From positions 1 to 64,000 of the forward strand of contig WNNJ02000894.1 of assembly GCA_012934845.2 (NCBI GenBank): a stretch of DNA of 64,000 nt, given 5' to 3'. The position numbers and the translations under genes were made by a program. The DNA comes from Pomphorhynchus laevis (taxonomy: Eukaryota; Acanthocephala; Palaeacanthocephala; Echinorhynchida; Pomphorhynchidae). The notes beneath the pieces are model-generated. The model was not told the DNA's origin and did no database searches. It was given only the letters and a program-made list of their open reading frames with translations. Positions 10,690 to 22,400 of the stretch are shown here, one piece after another (position 1 is the stretch's first letter; each line of letters begins with the position of its first letter).

Positions 10690-13005
10690 ATATTCAATTG
10701 CACAAAGATAACAGGAGGAAATATTAACAAAGTTGGTTTAACAACGTAAAATATGATAAATACGTTCTATACCAACAATTTCGCGGCAAAACAAATAACA
10801 TACAAGATTATTCCAGTCGACAACTAATCCGTGTGTCGGGTCGTATAGGCAATGCACAAACCAGATTACTCCAGACACCGCAATCCTTGGTAACAGATTG
10901 GAGTTCTCTTTCAGATTGCCCAAGGCGGTCTTAGCGAGTTTCGAGATATGATCTCTCCACCGGTATCAAGATCTATCTCGAGGTCTCTTTCCAGAGGGTT
11001 CTGCCTCGAAAACTCTCCGAGAAAGGCGATCCCTAGACATCTCTGAACGTACCGTTGCCAATTAAACTGACTTTACTGATGTAAAGAAACAGCTGCTTTA
11101 CCCCGAGTTGATCCCGAATAACCGAATTCCTAACATTATCTCTAGGTCTAAGACCCGTCAAACCACGAATAAACCTCATTTATGTCGCCTGTATCACCGA
11201 TATTATCCAGTCAGTCAACACTTAAATCTCATGACCATACGTTAGGATAGGAATAAAGATTGCGTGGTAAATAAAAGCTTCACGCGAAGACTCAACTCTG
11301 GCTTCAACCAGACAGAACTCTACAAAGATGTGTTAGCCGCACAAATCCGCTTATCAATTTCCCTGATATCACTGTCGTCCATCGACGAACAATACACCAA
11401 GATATTTTAAATTCTCAACATCAGGAAGAACATTTCCCCCCATCCAGATTGACGTTGGCACCTAAATCTGAGACGAACACATGGAGACAGTCTTGGAAGT
11501 ACTAATAAACATATCTGCCGATGTCATTCCATCGTAAAACTATCTAGTAGGTATTGTATGCCCTCATGACAAGAAGTCAACAAGATAACATCATCTGCAA
11601 AAAGCAGAGATGGTATTTTGATAAAACTGAATTGAAGACCGGCATTCGTCAGAGCCGCCGTCCCTTTTTCTTTAATAAAAGCAATGACAAAAGTGAAGGC
11701 AACGGACAACTCAGACGAAGCCTAACGCTTACTGAAAATAATTCAGACATCCTACTTAAAACACGAACACAAATCATACTTTGTTTATACAAAGAAGCCA
11801 CAGCTATTAAAAGATAGTGTGTAATCCATACTCTCCTAGTACCTCATTCTACCGCTTTAGCGGAGCTCCGTTGAACGCCTTCTTCAAATCTACAAAGCAC
11901 ATGTAGACCAGTTTAGCGAACTCCTAAGACCGTTCGAAGATAGTTGAGAGAAAAAAGATCTGATTTGTAGTTCCAGGACCCGGACGAAGCTAGATTGTTC
12001 CTCTTTTACTGTCATTTAACTATGTGCTGTTTCCATAACTCAAGAATCATAGCAAATTGCTTACCAGTTTTGCTAAGATTTGTGATGTTTCGATTATTAT
12101 AGCAAACTCTTCGGTCACCTTTATTAAAGATAAGTACCACTACCAGAGTTTGCCACTAACTAAGAACCTTACCCGATTTCCATGCACCGTTGAAGATCCG
12201 TGTTAGCAACTTCATGCCAACAATGTCGAGTACCTTTTAAGCTTCATATCAAATCTTGCCTACTCCAAAAGACTTGTCATTACGAAGTTTTTAACAACAG
12301 CAATGACCTCTTTCAAAGAGATTAGCTCTTCCTTTGGTTCTAAAGGCTTTACTTCTACAAAAGCAGACATATACACCGGATTAAGGAGACTCCTATAATG
12401 ATCTTTCTAACAACTAAGATTTTCTTTATTCAGTTAGCATAGATCCTCTCTTGTCATAGACAGTTTGAGAAGTGTTCTGCTTTCCAACACGAAAATTCCT
12501 GATCGTCCTCCAGAACATCTTCGAATCTGGCCTATAATCAAGTTCTAAGTTCACTTCAAACTTTTGCAAAGCCGCCATCTTCTGTTCGGTAACTGCTTGA
12601 GCTTAAGGTCGCTTTGCTCTTCGGTACTTGCCTACTCCACTGATTTATCTGACAAAGTTGCCTTATAAATCAGCTTCTTCTGTTACACCAAATCTATAAC
12701 TGTTGATGTCCCCAAAGCAGTTCGAGTATTTCTTCAGGGGCAAGCATCTAAAACCTTCGAGTCACAACTTTTCATAGTTGCTCTAACAAGCAAAGACTAG
12801 AACATCTTCCATTACTGATCAATGCTCTACACCTCTTCTGGCAACCGATAGAAGTCCTCCCTGATGTAGCCAGAAAATCGTTCTTTGCTAGAAACATCTG
12901 CATCGCCACAGTAAGAAGCAGACATCCGTAGCTCTCTTCGCCTTTTTGTCCATTGTCAAATACGCCGTTTGAGTCATCGTAGGGATCTGAGTCGTATGAT
13001 TTTCA
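10690..13005 (-). mobile_element. 5'-truncated, decayed LINE (non-LTR retrotransposon), unit 1
   Basis: The minus strand carries recognisable reverse-transcriptase pieces in several broken frames. In order 5' to 3' on the element: a linker resembling FWRTIRNFRVGKQ (about 12500), a region ending GDRRVCYNN (about 12040-12215, corresponding to the usual GDR..C.NYRGI), motif A FVDLKKAFN (about 11877-11910), motif C FADDVILL (11590-11601 for FADD), LTYGHE (about 11230) and a C-terminal region down to about 10740. The endonuclease is not seen, so the copy is 5'-truncated, as is common for LINEs. Many stops and frameshifts make it inactive. It is clearly richer in GC than the gene DNA. The clade is not assigned. 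It sits in reverse orientation between genes A and B, within about 400 bp of the gene B start. Confidence 0.82.
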
Positions 13006-13009
13006 TAAC

Positions 13010-13406
13010 CATTATTCTCTAATTTTATATTTTCGTATAACATGCGCAGTTATAAGTATTATCAATTACTTAGAGATATTTAAGTAATAAGTATTTTCAA
13101 ATGCTTGTAAATATTACTTATAAATACTTGCCAAACATTAGAGCAAGAACGACAATAAGTCACAAATTATTGTTTTAATTTATTGATTGCTTTGATCTAA
13201 TTATTCTATGATTTTATTTTTCAATTATTCTAACAGCGTTGATTAAATAATTTAATAATTAAAAAATATTTTGACTTTAGAATGCAGTTTCAACAGAAAT
13301 AATTTAATAATTACTTTATAATTATATTTGTAGCGTAATGTTAAGCTGAGTTATTTCGCGCTTTTTATTGTATCCAAAACGTGTGCTCAATTTTAGTTAT
13401 TGAAAA
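13010..13406 (+). promoter_or_regulatory. Putative promoter and 5' UTR of gene B
   Basis: About 400 bp of AT-rich DNA between the LINE fossil and the start codon. Several copies of aagtatt and its complement lie at 13050-13130, forming an imperfect inverted repeat. A GC-bearing patch (ttatttcgcgcttttt, from 13351) lies about 50 bp before the ATG. No clear TATA box stands out from the AT background. The run caattttag at 13388-13396 could be a 3' splice site of a 5' UTR intron. Assignment rests on position only. Confidence 0.4.
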
Positions 13407-13467
13407 ATGTTTTCGGTGAGAAATGTATTAATTCTAACCTCTATCACTTTGATTGTTGTGGACGAAG
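13407..13467 (+). CDS. Gene B exon 1: signal peptide
   Basis: ATG at 13407, 61 nt, donor GAAG|gtattg, ending in phase 1. It encodes a short basic start (MFSVRN) and a hydrophobic core (VLILTSITLIVV), then DE: a textbook secretory signal. The acceptor-like ttttag at 13391-13396 just upstream may end a 5' UTR intron. Equivalents are at 31242 and 48656; gene A's copy is outside the window. Confidence 0.78.
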
Positions 13468-16400
13468 GTATTGTTTAAAATGGATTTTCAGAATATTATC
13501 ATTATATTAGAAAATTAATTCTATAAGTTAAGATAATAGTATTTGAAATTATCATTACTAAGTTAAATCTATTTTTGCATGGTATAGCTGTGAGCGTTAG
13601 ATAACTTGGTTTTTCAAATATAGTAAAAAACATATGAAATACTTGATATCTTTATATTAACTAGTACTTCACAATTTTACACTATAGCTTGTTAAACTAT
13701 ATATCCTTAGCCAACAAACAATTTTCTTATATATGTCAGAAAATTTACATATACTCACCTTATATCATTTGATGTCAATTGATTATTCCAATTGGTATCA
13801 ATTTTTATGTAAATAGTAAATTTGCTATAATTTGATATAAAGAATCTATCTGTATAATAGTATAAATTGCTATAAGAATATTCTTGTTTTATATTGTTTT
13901 ACTGTCTAAAAAGAAAATAACAAATTAAAAAACTTTAATAATTGATTACATTATTTGAATCAATAATTTATTGTAAGAAAATAATCGTTACATTTTCTTA
14001 ATTTTATTTTGATTTAAGTTATTTTAAGAGAACATTGCTTCCAAGTCATATTTTGCAAATAGTGGCTATTTATTATTGGTACTGCGGTTGTTACTCAATG
14101 TTAAATAATCTTGGCATTATCGATATTAGTAAATATCAAAATAGCATACGATACAAACATGTTATTCCCATATATTATCATTAAATGTGAAATATCGCAT
14201 AAATGCTATAATTTTGCGCAAGCATTACTTAAATGTTCAATTACTTTACCTTTTTAAATTAGATATATAAGACAAAATAGAGATGTCGCAAATTTTCTGA
14301 TATATTTTGAAATAATCAATAAAAAATTATTTTGAATCCCCGAATGACAATCACAGAATATTATTCACAGGCATATACATAATATTAATCACATTTTTAG
14401 ATAATGATAAACAATCATAATACTTACTTATAATTCAAGATATTTTATCTTCAACGATAAACAATAACAGATATTTGTCATCCAATCCTATTTACCTTCA
14501 ACGTAAAACATAATGAATCATTGCCATTTAAGATAGTTCAACTAAAATTTCGTACAATCATATATATTTATCATTTAATGTTTATCATTAATAAATAATA
14601 TTTATCAATTAATTATAATTTAATATTGTCTTAAATAATATTTATTATTAAAAATTATTTATCCTGAACAAATATCCATCTTAAATATTGACCACATTAA
14701 TTTTGAAAGATTACCAATTATATTTGTAATTTATTTAATAGTGCTTTAATAATATAATTTTTTAATTCCGTTTAATATTACATATTTAATTGGCACTTAT
14801 GTAACATTAATATATTTTTATATAATGTTACACAGAACACATCAACTACGAAATAATTAAATATCGCTGTAAGATAAGAAACTATGTTTTAGTTTCTTAT
14901 GTCCTATTTCAAATATAAAATATTAAACTCAAATATGTTAATAAACAATAAATTATTCATACAAATATAATGATTCTTTATACAAATACATTCACATCTA
15001 TTTTTCTATTCTTCTATTTAGTATGCTGCAACACATCAGACCTATTTGAATCAGCTATGTTAAATGAGCTGGTGAGTTTAAATACAGTATTATGTTGTAC
15101 AAAGACAGAAATGTGACCATATACAGATATAATGAAAAATATACTCAAGATTTTTAGATTTTATTAAGAATCTGTGCTAGAAACTTGATTTGAATTTTCA
15201 ATTTTATTAGTTAAATAAAATAAACTGTTAACATTTATATTTAATAATGGATTATTATGTTATATTTTATTTTGATGTTCTAAAATAAATAACATATATA
15301 ATCTTTATTATGTTATATTATATAAATGCGATATAATATAATGTATATAATATAGTGTATATATTATAATGTATTTAATGTAATGTGATATATATAATAA
15401 AATATAATGCTTTCATAAAGTAAATATATTTCCTTGAACATTACTAGTTTTGGGCTCTGTCTAAACATGCAATTATGTGCTTGCAGGGCCCTCGAGGTTT
15501 ATTATATTTAAAATTATAACTGCTAACATTTTTCTTAAACGATCATAAAGACAAATTGTTTTTCTAAATCACACATGTCTTCTCCATTAAAATTATTTAA
15601 TGAAGTAAATGAACTGAAGTTTGATAGAAACATGGCTTCTCTACTTCTAAACTCTTTATATATTGCCTCATAGTTAATTTATTTAAGATCTAATTAATAA
15701 TAAAATCAATTAATTTTTAAATAATTACAGTTTAAGTACAAAACGTTTTGCCAAAATTCGTATTAATGTTATGTTTACTTAAATAAAAATTTATAAAACT
15801 TTAAGATGACTACTCATGTATTACTTAAAACAGCAGTTCCAACATGATTTTATTCTGCTGTCCTCATCAGATAATGTTACAATCATCAAATACTTTAAAT
15901 ATGCAAAGTTAATTTATTAACGAATGTTTTTTCTTAAACACACTACAATAGTCGGTTTGGATACCAAAATGTAAGTGTGTCCGCAGTGTGTTCATGGTTG
16001 CCTGTACTTATAAGAGAAACTTGCTGAGAAATAATTACTTGGGGTATGAGTCTTTATCTCTCAAAAATAGAAATTACTAAAAATATTAATATCTAATAAG
16101 CAAGCTAGTTAATAATAACTACGAATAAATTAATTTGTTAATTAAATATTATTACTTATAATCAATAATATTTTCTCAGAGTTTTTAATTGATAATATAT
16201 TAATTGGTCAATTATGTTCGACAAGCTCATCGATTAATGATTATTTATTGAATTTGAGAAATGTTGTCAACTATAATTACAATAAATCACAATCAATCGT
16301 TTTCTGATTATTTTATATAATTATATAATATGAAAATTGTCATAATCAGATATATTTTTAAAAAGTTAAAAATACTAATAATTATCAAAATTTTCAAATA

Positions 16401-19400
16401 TTTAGGTAGAATGCAAGCGGTCATTTAAATTTTTGTACAGTGATAATACTAATATTGTACACAAGGTATGTTTTTCTATAATAAGGAGGTTAAATAAAGA
16501 TCGCAATATTTTGTTTCAGATTCTCGATCGAACATGTCTTTTGGTTAAAAAATTTGTGCCACACATATCTCATGTAATTATCTACATATAATAATAAGCT
16601 ACATTGCAATTATTTAGAGTTTCTTAAAAGGCAAAATTTGCGAATGGAACGGAGATGCAAACGCGACAGACAACGTAAATATATAATTTATATTATAACT
16701 TAATAAATTATAACGTTATACAAAATTTACCTATTTATCACGATATGGTAATAAATAGTTAAAACTTAAATCCGTAAAAGTTTTTTATGTAATAAGAAAT
16801 AAAACCAAATGTTGCAATTTTATAAATTGAAATTATAATTTTAATTATAAAATTGGAATACATAATTGACCTAATTATAATCATCCCACTTTGTAATAAC
16901 ATTAAACAATGTATTGATTACTGTCAAGTTAAACAAATACAAATTATTTTTGTGGTAAAAAATTGTAGTTCCTGGTGATGACCATTAAATTCCTTATTAT
17001 ATTAAAATACGATGAATACATCGTATTTTATTATTTATTAGTCAACTCAAAACGATATTTTATCGCTTTTTAAATATAAATTGTATAAAATCTAATATTA
17101 ATATTTATTATTTATAAATATTTATTTTTATTTTTAATTTATATATAGTATACAATAAGTAGGCTCAGTTATCTGATTTGATTTGTTTTACTGATAAGTT
17201 ATTATTGACCTTTGGACTTTGTTTTCCTGGTAATATAACCTCTGCCATAAATACTAAAACTATTTATTATTGATAAGATTTTATGCTAATTTTTAAGAAG
17301 GCTTAGATTTTTTCTTTGCTTTACAATGAAAAAATATAATTCCAGAAGTAATATTATTAAAATATGAAATTTTAATTCCAGAAAATTATATATAATATTA
17401 AAATAAAATTTAAACTGAAGTGGAAATATATTAATGGATAATAAACAATTTGCATTGTATTAGAATAGGATGAACTATATAATCGAATTTCATCAAATGA
17501 AATATGCCATTTACCTGAATTTAGCTCCGATTATATGTTAGTTCGAGGAACAGTGACTGAAACATGATAGAATTGCAGTTCCTCAAAAATATTTAACAAA
17601 GTACTTAAACAAATATATTATTAATTTCTAATAAAAATCGTAGTTACTCCTGATGACCTGTATTTCTTATTAGAATACATTATATATTATTTATTAGTCG
17701 ATTCATGAAAATTGATTTTTATTTTAAATTTTAATTAAAAATTTTAAATATAAATATTATCTTTATATAAATATATATTGTATAAAATCTTATAAATATT
17801 TTTTATTTATCATAATTTATCATTATTTTTAATTTATATTTTGTATAAAATACGTAGAATCATAGTTCTGATTATTAATTCAAATCTATTTGATTATTAT
17901 ATTAATTTTTTATTAAATGCAAGCAAATTTTATTTAGGAATATTAAATGTTTAATGTACTGACACATGAACTGCCTTTAAATTCATAGAACTTGTTTTAA
18001 TTTAACTCGTTACTATAATAGTGAGTATTTGCAATTCTTCTAAAGAATATGAAGAACAAATACTATCGTTGTGTTTTAAATACTAAAATTTTTAATAATT
18101 TCCTTCTAATGTTCTTGGTAAATTGATATAATTTCATTTTCTAGTTTTTCCGGATTGGATACAATCATATTGAAGATAAAATCGAAAACAACGTCTTAAT
18201 CAAGGTACATACTTGTGCTCATTTTAAAAGGTTTATAAAAATATTCATGAAGCTTCACTATTGAAGATCATAAATATTAAAAAAGTATAATGAAAATCAA
18301 GCAAAAATATTACATCACCAATATTTTTGATTTTAAGCGAATTAATGATTGAAGAAAATAAATGATAAAATAAAGGATAACAAAGATATTTTTACCATCG
18401 ATTTTTTTAGTTCGCTTTATATATTTCTAATATATGATAATCTACTACAAATCGTATAGTACTATTTATATTAGAAAAGATTAATATTAAATCGATGATA
18501 TACAGCATGCTTACGTAATATTTATATGTTGACTGTGCAGCAATGTGTAGAATATAACAACATTACATGAAATAGTGTATTAAAATGATATATTTTAATA
18601 TAAAATATATTACTATATATAACATTTACTAACATCACATATATTGTTAAATGTCAAATGCAATCGCTAGCAATTTAAATTGATTAAAAATTAAAATGAG
18701 CATTAAATATTGACATAAATATTTATTTTCAATTAATTTTTGATTGCAGTTATTAATATATAAAATTTCAAAAGTAAATGCTTTATTAATTTATGTTTGA
18801 TTTAGAAAGCTGTCGACGTTATCGAGAAGCGCTATTTGAATAACCTCGAAATATCAGGATTTTATCAGGTGATTCATGTATTGAGAAACAGAGTAATAGT
18901 TGCATTCTGTAATAGGTTGTAAGAACGTGTACCGATCATACTGTGGAAACTGTAGCACCGGTAAAATTCAAAAATATAAAAACAATAATTTTTGTAAATT
19001 CTAACAATTTTTTAATTTTTAAGTCAAATCCTTCAAATAGCCCAATAGAATGATTTAAACTAATTTAAAAGTACCTGTGACTCTGGGATAAAATGAACAT
19101 AATTAAAATTGTTTAATAATACTTCAGTGAGCAGATTTTGTTGAACACTAAAATTAGGAGCGCAAAAAGATCCATTTTTTACTTTCTTCTAATGTTTGCA
19201 AATTGTGTTGTATATTTCTAGATGTGCTGTCGAAGCATATGAAGAGCAAAGCATTTAAGAAATACAAATTTTATAGACTTTTTGCTGTAGTTATTTCAAT
19301 CTATATTTATAACGCTGATGTGATTAGTATGTACAATGGTACACCCGGATTCATTAGAAGGCAGTATACCGCCGTAGTTTTTAACCTATCCGCACATAGA

Positions 19401-22400
19401 TTTGAGCCTAAGTCTCTCAATCTGTTTGTTTACGCTTTAACGACTAGGCTACCCATAACATTTAACCAAAATGTTAAACAATTTTGTGTCGCATGAAAAA
19501 ATTACATCCTAGGAAATATGCCGTTTAGAATTAAACTCTCTTTTTAAAAAATTGCTATTTATTGCTTAATAATTCTATAATCTTCTCCTTATCAATAGCT
19601 TTCTGGTTTTAATTTTTAAAACACGTTATACATTAACAAACATTTTAAATTCAAATCGATTTTTTAAATTTTAAATTTTTAAAATGTCGTTTTTATTATC
19701 TAAAATTATTACTGCCTTAATTTTTCAAAAAATCTGTTTTGAATTATGAGATTTGTATTGTCAATATTGAAAGTTCAAAATTTTTAAATTATGTTCTAGA
19801 TGTTCATTCCTATCGTGAAAAATAAAATTTCTAGCACACATCTAGATGGTCCATTAATTGAGAGGGTAATTAATTTGTTCACTTTTCTATTTCTATGATG
19901 TAATTTTAATGATCAGTTAATTTAAATGTTTTGATGTTATTTAGAAGCAAACTACACAACTCAACTTAAATTGGTTACAATTTAACGTTAATTTTTTTAT
20001 ATAATTTTATATAATACCCGTAAAAGTCTAGTACTGATCGAATTATCGTAAATCGCTTTGCAATAACATGTTATATTATAAGAATAAATAATTTATAATT
20101 TATGAATTATTGTGATTTGCATTAAAATAACGTGCTTACAGTAATATCATATAAGCATAATAAATAATGGAATAATATAATATATTATTTTGCGATAATA
20201 TTTGAATATACATTTTTAAATTTTTATTATATATAAATATATAATTCATTATTAATGAATCTATAAATTTAATAAAGCAAAAGTCTTAAAGATTAAAAAG
20301 TTTTGTTAGATTTCAATTATGTATTTTGAAAAATTTTGACTTATACAATATAATGATGTTAGTCGGCAAAATCAATTACTAAATGATTAATTTTTAATAC
20401 ATTAAAATTAATGGCATTAATTTATATATTTATAGATAAGATATATAAAACAGCGGTAGTTTTACAATAGTATACATTTATTCTTATGTAAACAAAGCAT
20501 ATGCAACTGTTTAGTTCAGATTATCCAAAATAAAACAATATTATTTAACTTCTTATAAATATTATAAATATTATAATTTTATTTTGTACAGATGAAGGTC
20601 TAATATCAAAAAAAATCTAAATAAATCAACATTAGCTTATATGTTTATAGATAAAATTTATAAAATAGCGGTAGTTTTATAATAGTAATTATATTAATTA
20701 ATACAATTTGTTATGTATTAAAACAATTATCGTAATAAATAATTAATCTATTAATCTGAGCATAATTATTAATATTTATTCTAATTTAGAAAAATTATCT
20801 AAAATTATAGCAGGTTTTTTTCAAACATAACTTTATTTATTTTTATTAATATTTATTTGAAAATGTTAAACTTAAATAAAACCAAACTTTAGAAAAGACA
20901 CCTCTAATATTCGACATGTCAGTAAACAAGTTGTACTGAAATATAGATATTCTATTAGTCATGACTAATTGCAATAATTAAACTAAATTGATTTCAATTG
21001 ATTTTGATTGCTCGAAATATCTATATGTAGTTTGATAAAATATTTATATTATATTGTTTATTATAATAATTTCATTTATTATTTAATAATATAATGTTAA
21101 ATTTTTAATTTTTAGCAATTTATTATTTTAATTTAAATTGTGCTTTATTATATTAATCAATTGAATTTATCGTGTGAATAATTTTCTTATTTGAATTTTA
21201 TTTCTATTTTTGATATCTTCACTGTTTTAGATATACTGTTATCATTCCAATTTATATATTTCTAAATTTATTTCGCGCTTTAGAGTTAGCAAAATTTAAA
21301 ACTTTACTTAACGTTTAGATGGTAAATTTTGTAGCGACTGTAGCCGAAGTGTATAGTAATCATTTGACGCAGTTTTGGTTACGCGTATGTATAATATAAA
21401 CACCACCTTTTATTAGTTATTATTATTTTAAAATAATATTATATTTAAAAAATTGTATTTTATATCTTATCATAAAGATTAGATTTATTGCTTATATCCA
21501 AACCATTTCGTTCACGTTTAGTTTAAGGACCTCTATTAACGTATCATAAAAAGTATCATATGAAAAGTACATATTAAATTACATTTTAAAAGTACATATT
21601 CAAATCAATGTTACAAGACAATTTAGGAGATATTTGAATTTTATCTTTATTTATTTAAAAATTGTAAAAACCACTTGTTAATATTTGAAATGATAAATTT
21701 AGATTTAAAAAGTCAAACATTATTTTAAACGATTGCTTTTAGAAAATGTAGAATAAACTGACTGTACCATTCTAACATTTCAAAGAAATAACAACCCTCC
21801 ATATTTAAGTATTCTGAGAATTTACATTATTAAGTCTGCACCATAACCTAAATTTATGTTTCAGTATATCATAAATATATATTTTTTATATATTTAATTG
21901 TTTAAATATATTAAATATTTCATGTTGATGTGTATATGGAAATGAATGCCTCGAAAATAATAAATATTGTACAATTAAAATATTCAATAAATATTATATT
22001 TTTTAAATTATTATATTAACATTTAATTTTTAATAGAATTAAATATTGACTCGAATTTTACATTATGCACTAATAAATAATAAATTGTTTATTTAATATA
22101 ATATTTTTAAACATCTTGGTATTGCGTCTTCATAACAATATCCAAAAATAAATAAATTATGAAAAATTTATTCTTTAGATATTTAAAATAGACAAACTAA
22201 TTTTCAATATTTTGTTGAGAATTTTTAAATTTGTTTCTAAGATAACGTTTAATTCAGGGCGAAATAAAATATATAAAAATAGGTGATACAACATATAATT
22301 AAAATGTAGAAGTTTGATAATGTTAAATTATGTTTTATTAAAGTAACTGCATTTTTCTAAAATCTAATTTACACTGCAATCGTAATTTGAATTTTAATAC

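Larger units (their letters stand above)
1..17837 (+). repeat. Tandem array unit 1 (about 17.8 kb)
   Basis: The first copy of a head-to-tail direct repeat. Landmarks recur at a fixed spacing: tacgtagaatc occurs at 14, 17851, 35686 and 53099, and the last coding exon ends at 9191, 27022, 44436 and 61380. The unit boundary is arbitrary because the window opens inside an intron. Unit 1 holds exons 6-16 of gene A, a spacer with a dead LINE, and exons 1-5 of gene B. Differences from unit 2 are sparse single bases and short indels outside the LINE segment, so the duplication is recent or the copies are being homogenised. Confidence 0.97.

Noticed and set aside
11554-11817. 87-codon plus-strand open frame within the LINE
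   Set aside because: Opposite strand of the reverse-transcriptase region containing FADD; a shadow of the decayed LINE.
15831-15880. Possible hammerhead ribozyme (CTGATGAG on the minus strand next to a hairpin)
   Set aside because: The required GAAA after the stem is absent and no third stem could be placed, so this is only a chance core match beside a stem.
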